From: an uncultured Lachnospiraceae bacterium
GTDB lineage: Bacteria > Bacillota > Clostridia > Lachnospirales > Lachnospiraceae
Assembly (NCBI GenBank): GCA_948688495.1
Contig: CAPQSW010000019.1
Location: forward strand, 1 to 37,911
Direction: 5' to 3'
DNA: 37,911 bases
Part shown: positions 16,466-25,718 of the stretch, in pieces
Numbering within the stretch: position 1 is the stretch's first letter
How the letters are laid out: each line of letters begins with the position of its first letter
Translations under genes and position numbers: made by a program
Notes under the pieces: generated by a model
The model's database searches: none
Told to the model about the DNA's origin: nothing
The model's input: only the letters and a program-made list of their open reading frames with translations

Positions 16466-17329
16466 TCAAAAGCGCGACAGAAGATTGCTCAGCCTTGCAA
16501 ACTGCGCGAGCGTCAGTGACTCTCCCCGGACATTCGCAGGCAGCCCCATTTCCTCTAATGCCTGTATCATCTGCTCTTTGCCATAAGGAATATCCGGCGC
16601 ATTATTCAGTCCATTTACCAATGTTTTTCTGCGCTGGTTAAACGACGCCCGGATCAGGGCGAACATCTGCTTCTCCTCCTTCACCTGTACCGGCGCCTCT
16701 TTATACCTGTCCAGCCGAATTACGGCACTTCCTACTTTGGGCCGCGGGATGAAGCAGTTCGACGGTACATTGGCTACAATCTCCGGTTTTGCATAATACT
16801 GGACGGCCAGGGATAACGCCCCGTAATCCTTTGTTCCGGGTCCCACCTGCATACGGTCTGCCACTTCTTTCTGCACCATAACTGTAATACTCTCTATCGG
16901 CACATGGCTCTCAAACAATCCCATAATGATCGGCGTAGTGATATAATAAGGAAGATTTGCCACTACCTTTATGGGATTCCCCTCGTTTTTCTCCTGTACC
17001 AGCCTGTTTATGTCTATTTTTAGAATATCCTGCTGAATAATCTCTACATTTTCATATACACTAAGCGTATCTTCCAGAATGGGAATCAAATTCTTATCTA
17101 TCTCTACCGCCGCCACTGCCCTTGCATGTTCACAGAGATACTGTGTCATCGTCCCGATGCCCGGTCCAATTTCCAGTACAAAATCATCTTCCGTAATATC
17201 TGCCGCAGATATAATTTTCTCCAATACCCTGATGTCAATCAAGAAATTCTGTCCATATTTTTTCTGGAAATTAAATTTATACTTCTGCAGCACCGCTATC
17301 GTATTCTGGGGATTTCCTAATGTCGCCAT
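16466..17329 (-). CDS. rsmA: 16S rRNA (adenine1518/1519-N6)-dimethyltransferase
   Basis: This 287-residue enzyme (KsgA) dimethylates two adjacent adenosines in the 3' hairpin of 16S rRNA during small-subunit maturation. It has the N-terminal KKYGQNFLID motif, the SAM-binding motif EIGPGIGTMTQYL, AVEIDK for the ribose contact and the catalytic NLPYYITTPII. A C-terminal RNA-contact domain ends NVRGESLTLAQFARLSNLL. Length is normal. ATG is preceded by AGGAAAAT and lies 6 bases after the tatD stop, completing the metG-tatD-rsmA run. The rnmV gene often found between tatD and rsmA is absent here. Confidence 0.97.
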   Translation of the reverse strand: MATLGNPQNTIAVLQKYKFNFQKKYGQNFLIDIRVLEKIISAADITEDDFVLEIGPGIGTMTQYLCEHARAVAAVEIDKNLIPILEDTLSVYENVEIIQQDILKIDINRLVQEKNEGNPIKVVANLPYYITTPIIMGLFESHVPIESITVMVQKEVADRMQVGPGTKDYGALSLAVQYYAKPEIVANVPSNCFIPRPKVGSAVIRLDRYKEAPVQVKEEKQMFALIRASFNQRRKTLVNGLNNAPDIPYGKEQMIQALEEMGLPANVRGESLTLAQFARLSNLLSRF

Positions 17330-17335
17330 ATTTTC

Positions 17336-18118
17336 CTACTTTCCTGCTTTTATAAACAGTCTCATTGCATTCTCATAGGTTGCCTTGATTACTTCTTCCT
17401 CCGCAATGCCCCGAAGCGCTGCAATCTCTTTTGCTACATAGGGAAGATTCAAGGATGAATTGCGCTTGCCACGGTTGGGCTCCGGGGAGAGATAGGGACA
17501 GTCCGTTTCCAGCAAAATCCGCTCTAACGGAATATGGGCTGCCGTTTCCTTCAGCTTTCTCGAATTTTTAAAAGTCACTACCCCGCCAATTCCAATATAA
17601 TATCCCATCTTCACATATTCCTCTGCCATCTCCGGGGAATAGGAAAAACAGTGTATCACGCCGGGAATCTGCTCCGCATGGATACCCTTCATCAACGTTA
17701 AGGTATCCTCTGCGGCGTCCCGCGAGTGGATTATCACCGGAAGGGCGAGTTCCCTTGCAAGTTCCATCTGACGGCAGAACCAATAGCGCTGCCTGCTCTG
17801 TACCTCAGGGTCTTTTTCCCAATAATAGTCCAGACCAATCTCTCCGATTGCCACAATCTTAGGCAAAACGGCCGATGACTTTATCCATTCATAGCTCTCC
17901 TCACTCAAATCCCCAATATCACTGGGATGGATGCCAAGCGCCCCAAAGACAAATGGATACTGCCGCATCAAGTCCAGCGTACGCTTACACGCCGCCAAAT
18001 CCGAACCTACATTGATAATCTTCCCGATTCCATTTTCCTCCATAGAGGAAAGCAGTTCCTCCCGGTCTGGGTCAAACTGCCTATCATCATAATGGGCATG
18101 ACTTTCAAATATCAACAT
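17336..18118 (-). CDS. TatD-family metal-dependent hydrolase
   Basis: This 260-residue TIM-barrel hydrolase belongs to the TatD DNase family, with metal-dependent DNase or 3'-5' exonuclease activity in studied members. Metal ligands are visible: HAH near the N-terminus (ESHAHYDD), Glu in AIGEIGLDYYW, His in VIIHSRDA, His in GVIHCFS and Asp in LLETDCPYLSP. Its ATG overlaps the metG stop by 7 bases, with GGAG just ahead. Synteny with metG and rsmA is typical of Firmicutes (yabD in B. subtilis). Confidence 0.95.
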   Translation of the reverse strand: MLIFESHAHYDDRQFDPDREELLSSMEENGIGKIINVGSDLAACKRTLDLMRQYPFVFGALGIHPSDIGDLSEESYEWIKSSAVLPKIVAIGEIGLDYYWEKDPEVQSRQRYWFCRQMELARELALPVIIHSRDAAEDTLTLMKGIHAEQIPGVIHCFSYSPEMAEEYVKMGYYIGIGGVVTFKNSRKLKETAAHIPLERILLETDCPYLSPEPNRGKRNSSLNLPYVAKEIAALRGIAEEEVIKATYENAMRLFIKAGK

Positions 18119-20112
18119 ATCTCCGCCCCCGCAGGCATATGCTTCTCCGGCACCATCAATGCCAGTTCCCCGTTCTCATCTTCCGCGCACAGAAGCATTC
18201 CCTCTGACAGCACACCTGCCAGTTTTGCAGGTTTCAGATTCACCAGGACCATAACCTTTTTCCCTACCATCTGCTCTGGGGAATAGTATTTGCGGATTCC
18301 TGAGACAATCTGTTTCACCTGACTCCCAATGCGCACCTGGGAACAGAGCAGTTTCTTGGATTTTGTCACTGCCTCACAGGCAATAATCTCGCCTACCTGA
18401 AATTGCATTTTCATAAAGTCCTCATAGGATATTTCCTCCTTGGGCTCAATATCAATACCGGCCTCATCTTCCTGCGCCGGTGCTTCCCCCATAGCGGACT
18501 GTTCTGCCTCAAATTCCGCACGCTGTGCTTCGCGGATTTTTTCAACTTTTTCCATAATTTCCTTTACATCGAGACGTGCAAACAGAATTTCCGGCTTCTC
18601 TGTCACCTTCGTCCCACTCTCATAGAGTCCAAATTGATCCAAACACGCAAACTCACGAATGCTTGTATTTAGCTGTGCGACAATTTTATCTGCCGTCTCC
18701 GGCAAAAAGCTGTGAAGAAGGGACGCTGCAACCGTGATGGATTCCGTCAGATTATAGAGTACCTCACTGAGACGTTCCTTCTTTGCTTCATCTTTTGCCA
18801 ATACCCATGGTTCTGTCTCGTCAATATATTTATTGCTGCGGCGTAACACCGTAAATACCTCGGAGATTGCATCTGCCACACGCAGCTCATCCATCTTGGC
18901 TTTTATTTTATCCCTTGCCGCTGTCACCGTTTCTTTTAATTGTGCATCTACGGCTTCTTCTATCCCGGTCCTCGAAACCACACCGTCAAAATATTTATTA
19001 CACATAGAAACCGTGCGGTTAACCAGATTGCCCAAAATATTAGCAAGATCGGAATTTAACCGTTCAACTACCAGCTCCCAGGTGATAATTCCATCATTAT
19101 CAAAAGGCATTTCATGTAGTACAAAATAACGAGTGGCGTCCACACCAAACAGATCCACCATATCATCTGCATAGATGACATTTCCCTTGGATTTGCTCAT
19201 CTTCTCACCGCCCTGTAACAGCCATGGATGACCAAATACCTGCTTGGGCAACGGCAAATCCAATGCCATCAGGAAAATTGGCCAATAAATCGTATGAAAA
19301 CGGATAATATCTTTCCCGATCAGGTGCAAATCTGCCGGCCAGTTCTTGTTAAATAAATCTGTAGAGTTTCCCCCTGCATCATAACCAATCTTCGTAATAT
19401 AGTTCGTCAGCGCATCCAGCCATACATACACCACATGTTTGGGATCAAAATCTACCGTAATCCCCCAGTTAAAGGAAGTCCGGGATACACACAAATCCTG
19501 AAGTCCGGGCAAAAGGAAGTTATTCATCATCTCATTCTTCCGGGATACCGGCTGAATAAATTCCGGATGGCTGTTGATGTGCTCAATAAGCCTGTCCGCA
19601 TATTTGCTCATTTTAAAGAAATATGCCTCCTCCTTTGCCGGCTTTACCTCACGCCCGCAGTCTGGACACTTGCCATCTACCAACTGGGATTCCGTCCAGA
19701 AAGACTCGCAGGGCGTACAGTACATCCCCTCATAAGCCCCCTTATAAATATCCCCCTTCTCATATAATTTCTTAAAAATCTTTGCAACCTGTGCTTCATG
19801 GTCTGCATCAGTGGTACGGACAAAGCCATCATAAGAAGAATTCACCATATCCCAGATACGCTTTACCTCTGCCGCCACCTGATCTACATATTTTTTAGGG
19901 CTGATCCCCATTTTTTCAGCTTTCTCCTGAATCTTTTGCCCATGTTCATCTGTCCCAGTCTGAAAATAGACATCATAGCCTTCCTGCCGCTTAAATCTCG
20001 CAATGCTGTCAGCCAGGACAATCTCATACGTATTGCCAATATGAGGTTTGCCCGACGTATAAGCAATGGCAGTCGTGATATAATATTTTCCCTTATTACA
20101 TTTTGTACACAT
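18112..20112 (-). CDS. metG: Methionine-tRNA ligase
   Basis: This 666-residue enzyme charges tRNA-Met. It has the HIGH variant HIGN in TSGKPHIGNTYEIV. The knuckle insert binds zinc through two CxxC pairs (CTPC and CPDC). The KMSKS loop is GGEKMSKSKGN and is followed by the anticodon-binding helical domain. A C-terminal EMAP-II/Trbp111-type tRNA-binding domain (about the last 105 residues, from FMKMQFQVGEI) aids dimerisation. The start is ATG at 20112, with GGAGG 7 bases ahead; a longer reading from 20172 would run into the terminator hairpin and is rejected. No T-box leader fits the 90-base gap upstream. Confidence 0.97.
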   Translation of the reverse strand: MCTKCNKGKYYITTAIAYTSGKPHIGNTYEIVLADSIARFKRQEGYDVYFQTGTDEHGQKIQEKAEKMGISPKKYVDQVAAEVKRIWDMVNSSYDGFVRTTDADHEAQVAKIFKKLYEKGDIYKGAYEGMYCTPCESFWTESQLVDGKCPDCGREVKPAKEEAYFFKMSKYADRLIEHINSHPEFIQPVSRKNEMMNNFLLPGLQDLCVSRTSFNWGITVDFDPKHVVYVWLDALTNYITKIGYDAGGNSTDLFNKNWPADLHLIGKDIIRFHTIYWPIFLMALDLPLPKQVFGHPWLLQGGEKMSKSKGNVIYADDMVDLFGVDATRYFVLHEMPFDNDGIITWELVVERLNSDLANILGNLVNRTVSMCNKYFDGVVSRTGIEEAVDAQLKETVTAARDKIKAKMDELRVADAISEVFTVLRRSNKYIDETEPWVLAKDEAKKERLSEVLYNLTESITVAASLLHSFLPETADKIVAQLNTSIREFACLDQFGLYESGTKVTEKPEILFARLDVKEIMEKVEKIREAQRAEFEAEQSAMGEAPAQEDEAGIDIEPKEEISYEDFMKMQFQVGEIIACEAVTKSKKLLCSQVRIGSQVKQIVSGIRKYYSPEQMVGKKVMVLVNLKPAKLAGVLSEGMLLCAEDENGELALMVPEKHMPAGAEIC

Positions 20113-20143
20113 AAAAGCGCCTCCTTTATAATAAACTTTCATC

Positions 20144-20186
20144 CATAAAATGAAACGCCGCCTTCCATGCACTCGTAGAAGGCGGC
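20144..20186 (-). terminator. Rho-independent terminator after the chemoreceptor gene
   Basis: On the minus strand GCCGCCTTC (20186-20178) pairs with GAAGGCGGC (20165-20157), followed by GTTTCATTTT. It starts 17 bases after the chemoreceptor stop and sits just upstream of metG. Confidence 0.8.
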
Positions 20187-20202
20187 TGGTTTTACATTAC
20201 TA

Positions 20203-21939
20203 TTATAGATTGATAAACCGGTCTGCTTCATCCGTTAAAGTCCCGGCAACCTGTCTGTTATCATCCATTGCCTCTGCAATCTCACTAATATCTTTTACGA
20301 GATTCGAGGTATTCATAGCCACATTCGTAGCTCCCTTTGCACTCTCGCCAACTGCTGAATTGATACCGTTGATAGAGTCCGTGATATTTTCCATCAACTG
20401 CTTTAAGTTCACAGACATATCGTTAAACCGGGTAACAATGTCATTGACATGAACAGCATCCTCGTTATACTGCCTTCCGGTATTTACAAATCCCTCATAA
20501 TCCGGAAGAATATTTTCGTTAATATATTTGACAATGGAATCTGCACTGTCAATCAGCTCATTTACCGCCTCAATTACCATGTTATTGATGGTCTGAATAT
20601 TATTTGCTGCCTCTCTGCTGGAACTTGCCAACTGGCTGATTTCATCTGCAACAACTGCAAATCCCCGTCCTGCTTCTCCTGCTCTGGCTGCCTCGATAGA
20701 TGCATTCAGTGACAAAAGATTTGTCTGCCCGGAAATACTGAGAATCTCATCCGTCAAATCATTCACACGATCCACACTCTTACTGCTCTCAATCGCACGT
20801 TTCAGCTTATCCACAATGGCATTGATAATATCACTCGTATTCTGTTTATTCTCGACCGCACTTCTTTCCAGATTTTCCGCACGCTCCTGCATACCTGCTG
20901 CATAATCATACAATCCCTGTGATGCATCGGATAATTCAATGATATTTTCATCCACAACGCCCACATTTTCCTTAATATCTGTGATTGTAGTCGAGATTGT
21001 CTCCATAGATGCAGATAATTCCTCCATAACAGCAGAAATATCATAAGAATTATTATTTGCCGTAGAAACCTTATCTGATACCAGATTTACAATGGAGCCG
21101 AGCTGGTCGGAACTCATATTGATGTGCCCCATAATTCCCTGTAGTGTCTCAATAAAAGTGTTAATACCGGCTGCCAGTGTACCAATCTCATCCGTACAGA
21201 AACACTGCACCCTCTTTGTCAAATCACCCTCACCTGCTTCAATGGTAGCAATTACATCACGAAGCTGGGCATTGATGTTGATAAGACGTTTGCAAACCCA
21301 TGTCCAGCAAACCCAAACAACAAAAAGCAACACCAGTGCACTGCATACAATCAGAATAATTGTGGTACGTGTTACGCTTTGGTATACACTGTTCTGTTGG
21401 GTTACAGCCTTCGTCATAGCGTCCTTATTGAAAGTAATCAAAGCATCCAGCTCAGCGGTCAAATCCGTTCCGGCTTCTCTCAGGTCATTGCTGGCAAGTT
21501 CAGATGCTTCACTATTCTCTCTCTTCGCACTATGATCCAAAATCTTATCGTAAATTGTCAGGTAATTAGCGTAATCTGTCTTAAACTGATCAAACGTGGC
21601 TTCCTCATCTGCGCCCAGTCCCTGTTCATACTGTTCACACAGACTGCTGATTTCTTCTTTCAGGGAATCTGCTTCCTGTATCAGCGTCTGCTTTCCCTCC
21701 GCATCATCTTCTACAATATGTGCAAATGCTACACGGCGCAATGTCTGATAAGCAATCGTAACATCTTCTATCTGTTCTATCTTTACCACATAATCACTGG
21801 TAATATTCTCACTGGTCTTCATAATTGTGTTCGTGCTGCTGAAACTTACAACCCCCAGAACAAGCATCAGGCAGCCCAACAACGCGACAGGAATGAGTAT
21901 CTTTAACCTGATACTTAGATTTTTCAAAAACATTTTCAT
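20203..21939 (-). CDS. Methyl-accepting chemotaxis protein, 4HB sensor type
   Basis: This 578-residue transmembrane chemoreceptor has helix 1 at about residues 13-32, then a four-helix-bundle-like periplasmic-side sensor domain of about 160 residues. Helix 2 follows (about 190-212, TIILIVCSALVLLFVVWVCW), then a HAMP domain and a long coiled-coil signalling domain. The CheA/CheW-contact hairpin tip reads SGQTNLLSLNASIEAARAGE, then GRGFAVVADEISQLA. It would control CheA kinase activity and hence flagellar rotation, or another CheA-linked output. The start is ATG behind GGAGGAGAAGG. It stands alone; no che genes are in the window. The ligand cannot be told. Confidence 0.95.
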   Translation of the reverse strand: MKMFLKNLSIRLKILIPVALLGCLMLVLGVVSFSSTNTIMKTSENITSDYVVKIEQIEDVTIAYQTLRRVAFAHIVEDDAEGKQTLIQEADSLKEEISSLCEQYEQGLGADEEATFDQFKTDYANYLTIYDKILDHSAKRENSEASELASNDLREAGTDLTAELDALITFNKDAMTKAVTQQNSVYQSVTRTTIILIVCSALVLLFVVWVCWTWVCKRLININAQLRDVIATIEAGEGDLTKRVQCFCTDEIGTLAAGINTFIETLQGIMGHINMSSDQLGSIVNLVSDKVSTANNNSYDISAVMEELSASMETISTTITDIKENVGVVDENIIELSDASQGLYDYAAGMQERAENLERSAVENKQNTSDIINAIVDKLKRAIESSKSVDRVNDLTDEILSISGQTNLLSLNASIEAARAGEAGRGFAVVADEISQLASSSREAANNIQTINNMVIEAVNELIDSADSIVKYINENILPDYEGFVNTGRQYNEDAVHVNDIVTRFNDMSVNLKQLMENITDSINGINSAVGESAKGATNVAMNTSNLVKDISEIAEAMDDNRQVAGTLTDEADRFINL

Positions 21940-21993
21940 AATCCTTCTCCTCCTAAATGTATTTTATTCTTCGCAAAACCTGAATTAAAATTT

Positions 21994-22022
21994 ATTATAA
22001 TATATTTTTTTTCTCAAGTCCA
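21994..22022 (-). promoter_or_regulatory. Possible sigma-A promoter of the chemoreceptor gene
   Basis: On the minus strand TGGACT (22022-22017), a 17-base spacer and a perfect TATAAT (21999-21994) precede the gene by 55 bases. The -35 element is weak. No sigma-D (flagellar-type) promoter was recognised. Confidence 0.35.
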
Positions 22023-22079
22023 GCTTGTTCTTATACTATTTCTCCTCTTTCGTGAACTTTCTCTACCAAATTGCCTTAT

Positions 22080-22901
22080 TTATCCTGTTATCCTTTTTGC
22101 CACCACCACAAATCTCCCATTCTCAGCATACCCGGAACAGGTAGAAAGTGTAAGGAAAGTATCTCCAAACTCCGCGGTGGCTTTTGTGTCGTAAAGTGAC
22201 AGTTTCATTACATTCTCATAGAAATTACGAAATTCATCTTCGGTATCTGCCTGATAAAATTGATAATATTTAAACCCGGTATCATCTTCCCCTTCCGTTA
22301 TCTGAGTCCGAAATGCTGCTATGACTTCATAAATCCGCTCCTCGTAAAGCGTATCAAATAAGATTTTTCCATGCTCTTGGTAAAACGATTCGCTTTCATA
22401 TTTATCCAGATCCCCGAACATGGAATTGTCTTTCATATGATGTCCATAAATGACAAAATTCGTTCCCGGCGTATTAATATCTGCAATGCTTTTTACATAC
22501 AGGCAGCCGTATTTATCTTCCTCCCTCTCAAAATTATGGTGAAGATAATATTCGTCGTCCTCACACTGCATAACCGGATAATCAATCTTTGTCCCTTCTA
22601 CAATAAGCCAGCCCGCCAAATCCTTATTCTTTGCATAGAGTTCTTTCCATTTTTCCGCTATCGCTGGCATTTGTTTCTCTGTATCTTCGGATTCTGTCTC
22701 CCTGCTGCCGGCAGACTCACCTACTGCATTTCCCGTTTTTTCTCCTGTACTATCGCTTTTCTCATGGACTGCCCGCAGCTTTCTCGACTGTTGTTCATGC
22801 TGGATGGACTGACAGCACGAGCGGCCTACCGGAATCAGGCATGCTATCATAATTACCAGGAACATTGCCCGCAGAATTAAAAGCTTTCCTTTATCCTTCA
22901 C
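22080..22901 (-). CDS. srtB: Class B sortase
   Basis: This 273-residue membrane transpeptidase links surface proteins to peptidoglycan. The N-terminal anchor helix is at about 8-25. A polar linker follows to about residue 85, then the sortase barrel. Catalytic residues are His in VIYGHHMKD (154/155), C255 in TLSTCSGY and R263 in GRFVVVAKR. The class B marks are MFGDLDKYES and the long helix before the last strands (DEFRNFYENVMKLS). It starts with GTG at 22901, overlapping the end of the upstream surface-protein gene by 11 bases. Its ribosome binding site GGAGGAAGG lies inside that coding region. This tight coupling suggests that the surface protein is its substrate. Confidence 0.95.
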   Translation of the reverse strand: MKDKGKLLILRAMFLVIMIACLIPVGRSCCQSIQHEQQSRKLRAVHEKSDSTGEKTGNAVGESAGSRETESEDTEKQMPAIAEKWKELYAKNKDLAGWLIVEGTKIDYPVMQCEDDEYYLHHNFEREEDKYGCLYVKSIADINTPGTNFVIYGHHMKDNSMFGDLDKYESESFYQEHGKILFDTLYEERIYEVIAAFRTQITEGEDDTGFKYYQFYQADTEDEFRNFYENVMKLSLYDTKATAEFGDTFLTLSTCSGYAENGRFVVVAKRITG

Positions 22902-25152
22902 ATACCTTCCTCCACTCGCTGCTCACACTCTTTCCAATACTATGGTAGTATACCAAAAACAGCATGATTACTATAAGCGCAGGATATTTCCTCAGCTTTC
23001 CCTTTCTCGCCCAGCGGACCAGCCGGTAAATAATTTCTTCCTTTTCATCCTCTGTAATACCACCCTCACCGGAATTAAAATATAATAACAGATATGTAAA
23101 TCCAGCAACCATCCCGAGAGTCGCAAATATTTTTACATGGGTACTTTCCCCCGTTACAGGCTCCCCTGCTGCCGGCTTAGGCGTATGTTGTGTCGGCGTC
23201 TGCTTCACTGGCGTCTGAGGTTTTGGAACGATAACTGCCTTTTTCCTTAAAATCTCCACAGTGGCTTCCTTCGTACTTTTATTTCCTGCATAATCCACCG
23301 CTGTGACCGAAAGCGAATGCTTTCCTTCACCCTTTATCTCCACAGAAAAACTATAATTCTCCACTATGCCCTCTGCAAGTTCCTCCCTGCCCTCTGCTTT
23401 TGTGTTCCCTTTGTCTATCTGATAGGTTATCTCTGCTATTCCAGAAGTAATATTCTTTCCAGCGCTGTCTGTTACATCAACATTTACCATTGCCCGGCTC
23501 TCTGACGCATCTGTCTGCGCTTTCGAAAAATGGATATCCGGGGCATTGTCCTCAATGACAGCTCCGGCTCCGTCCGCTGTAAGTATCTTTTGCACAGACG
23601 CATTCCCTGCCTGGTCGGTACAGGAAAGAGCTATGCTTCCCTTAAATTCCTCCTCTATGGTAATTACCACTTCATATTCCCCATCCCGGGCGTTTCCTCT
23701 TACAGTCATAACTGCTGCAACTCCCCCGCTGCGTGCCCGAACTCCTGGTGACAAAGTAGATTCTGTGCGTATCTTAGCCGCCCCCTCCTTGGGGCTGCCT
23801 TTCTCTGGAATCAGGGTGTAAACCGCCTGGTCAAGTCCGCTGCCCTCCTCGGTTACCGGAACAGTAACCACAAGCTTCGTCTGTCCTGCCACCCAGTCCA
23901 TAAGATTTCTATATCCTACTTGAAAAAACGCATCTCCTAAAACCGGAGCTGTCTCATCCAGCCATCGTGCATAGAGTATCGTTTTTATGGAATTTGTATT
24001 ATTTTCCACCGTCTGATACGGATCCCAGTATGCAGCCATTGTGCCTTCCTGATCCTTATACCATCCCGCAAACGTATAGCCTTTTCTCTGGGGCTGCCCT
24101 GTCTCCTGCAAGAGACCTCCGTAGCGCACCATCTGTTTTCCAGGCTTCTCTCCCTCTCCCCCATTTAAATCAAAATCTATTTCATATGTATTTCTGTCAT
24201 AATACAACTGCAATACCAGGCTGCCGTCTGCCTCCACAACCCCGGTTTTTTTGCCCAGACCAGGGTCGCGGCTTAAAGAAAACCCAGTGTAAGGATTTTG
24301 CTCTGCCTCCACCAGCTCGCCTGTTTTCCCTTCCATATATTCTGTATCAGCATCCACCCTGCTATAGCTGTCTCCCTCAATGTCCTGCCTGTAGTGCTCA
24401 ATACGGTATGGGGTATAATTCCCGGCTATCCACATGGCATAAAGTGTTGTATCCCCTTCTGCCTCCATGGTTTCTTCTGCCAGATATGGCTCGCCTGTTC
24501 CATCATCTGCAGTGTTCCATCCAGAAAAGACATACCCCGTCCGAGGCAGCGGTCCTGCTGTTGTAAACACTGGGACGTCACAAGACACTTCATTTTCACT
24601 TACATTCGCATACAAAGTCTTGGTCTCACCTGCTGGACAGGCATCGCCTCCGTTAGCGTCATAAGATAAGGTAACCCCCTTCCTATATATGCCGTAATAC
24701 ACCGTATTTTCTGTCAAGGTGATTTCTTCCCCTGGCGCCTTCTCTGCCTCAAAACTCTTTGGACTGCTGCTCCATCCCACTGCCTCAAATCCTTCCATCG
24801 GCTGCAGTTCCGGCACTGTGAGCGTTCCGGTTCCTGCATCCTGATTCATCACGGCGTCGACAGTTTCCCTATTGCCTGCACTTCCGGAATAGAAGTGTGC
24901 AGCAAATCCAGTCCCATCTTCCGGTACGTCATCCTTCCCATCATCCCCTGTCAATATATCCTCCGCCAACTCAGAAACCGGAGCAGCCTCCTGCTGAGGT
25001 TCTGCCGCCTGCACATTAAGATCAGGCTGTAAAACAGGAATAGATACCACTACCAGGCATAAACCAAGGAGCGCCGCTGCCAGCTGCTGCCTGATAGGAT
25101 GCCTGGAAGATACGGATTCCTTTCCTGTCTGCCTGTACTTTTTCTCTCTCAT
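22891..25152 (-). CDS. InlB/Flg_new-repeat surface protein with PVTGE sorting-like C-terminus
   Basis: This is a 753-residue secreted surface protein. A YSIRK-less signal region spans about 20-50 (HPIRQQLAAALLGLCLVVV...VQAAEP). One FYSGSAGN module follows, then Listeria-Bacteroides (Flg_new) repeats with the signatures VTLSYDANGGD, GYVFSGWNTADDGTGEPY and DFDLNGGEGEKP. Two Ig-like/Big-type segments come next (TDQAGNASV, VDYAGNKST) and a Pro/Thr-rich stalk (VPKPQTPVKQTPTQHTP). PVTGE at 665-669 is followed by a hydrophobic helix (KIFATLGMVAGFTYLLLYF). Unlike a normal LPXTG signal it continues for a further 60 residues with a second membrane helix (ALIVIMLFLVYYH). It is a shorter paralogue of the protein encoded at 25719-30011. 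The ATG is preceded by GAGGAGCG. Adhesion is a likely role, by family. Confidence 0.88.
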   Translation of the reverse strand: MREKKYRQTGKESVSSRHPIRQQLAAALLGLCLVVVSIPVLQPDLNVQAAEPQQEAAPVSELAEDILTGDDGKDDVPEDGTGFAAHFYSGSAGNRETVDAVMNQDAGTGTLTVPELQPMEGFEAVGWSSSPKSFEAEKAPGEEITLTENTVYYGIYRKGVTLSYDANGGDACPAGETKTLYANVSENEVSCDVPVFTTAGPLPRTGYVFSGWNTADDGTGEPYLAEETMEAEGDTTLYAMWIAGNYTPYRIEHYRQDIEGDSYSRVDADTEYMEGKTGELVEAEQNPYTGFSLSRDPGLGKKTGVVEADGSLVLQLYYDRNTYEIDFDLNGGEGEKPGKQMVRYGGLLQETGQPQRKGYTFAGWYKDQEGTMAAYWDPYQTVENNTNSIKTILYARWLDETAPVLGDAFFQVGYRNLMDWVAGQTKLVVTVPVTEEGSGLDQAVYTLIPEKGSPKEGAAKIRTESTLSPGVRARSGGVAAVMTVRGNARDGEYEVVITIEEEFKGSIALSCTDQAGNASVQKILTADGAGAVIEDNAPDIHFSKAQTDASESRAMVNVDVTDSAGKNITSGIAEITYQIDKGNTKAEGREELAEGIVENYSFSVEIKGEGKHSLSVTAVDYAGNKSTKEATVEILRKKAVIVPKPQTPVKQTPTQHTPKPAAGEPVTGESTHVKIFATLGMVAGFTYLLLYFNSGEGGITEDEKEEIIYRLVRWARKGKLRKYPALIVIMLFLVYYHSIGKSVSSEWRKVCEG

Positions 25153-25229
25153 CGTATATCACGCTCCTCATATTTATGCTTGTATCATCTGCTTGTATGC
25201 AGATTCTCATTTTTTATCATTTATAACTC

Positions 25230-25673
25230 TTATAGCTCTGGCTCTTTCGTCTCTGCTTCTTCTGTTACTATGTCCTCTGCCTCTATCTCCACATCTGCAT
25301 CCTTAGTTTCTTCATGAAATTTGGTTTCACATTTCGCACCACATTTGTTGCAGAACAGTGCGTCCATATCATTGGGCGCACCACAGGCAGAACACACCTT
25401 CTTGCCCTTGCGCTCCGCAATTTCCCCCTGCAGTTCTTCGATCTTCTGCAGCATCTCTGTGATAAGCGCCACTTCCTCAAAAAGCGGTTCCTCATCCTCT
25501 TTGTGAAGCTCATAGTACTGCTTGCCAATCTCCGTATAACATTTTCGCACAGTATCCTCTTTGCTCCGAATATCCATCCGCAGCTTTGTGATCTCTGTCA
25601 AGTCTGTTACTTTCTGTGTTACATCCTTTCCCGTCTCAGTAATTGTCTCTCCTAATTTTCCAAAAAAATCCAT
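25230..25673 (-). CDS. Coiled-coil zinc-ribbon protein of unknown function
   Basis: This 147-residue protein has no signal peptide or membrane segment. Residues 1 to about 90 are predicted to be helical/coiled coil (FFGKLGETITETGKDV, KCYTEIGKQYYELH). They are followed by a zinc ribbon CSACGAPNDMDALFCNKCG with four cysteines, and an acidic tail rich in Glu. Similar coiled-coil/zinc-ribbon proteins are widespread in Lachnospiraceae, without known function. The ATG follows GGAGGAAG. It sits between the two paralogous surface-protein genes (gaps of 45 and 77 bases), probably in the same transcript. Why a cytoplasmic zinc-ribbon protein belongs there is unclear. Confidence 0.85.
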   Translation of the reverse strand: MDFFGKLGETITETGKDVTQKVTDLTEITKLRMDIRSKEDTVRKCYTEIGKQYYELHKEDEEPLFEEVALITEMLQKIEELQGEIAERKGKKVCSACGAPNDMDALFCNKCGAKCETKFHEETKDADVEIEAEDIVTEEAETKEPEL

Positions 25674-25718
25674 TTGTCTTCCTCCTTTTTATTTGTATCG
25701 GCACGCGCCGTATTATAA

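Noticed and set aside
20112..20172. Extended N-terminus of MetG
   Set aside because: It would be read through the terminator hairpin, while a well-spaced GGAGG marks the ATG at 20112.
20113..20202. T-box or other leader upstream of metG
   Set aside because: The gap is 90 bases and mostly occupied by a terminator hairpin; no specifier loop or antiterminator features.
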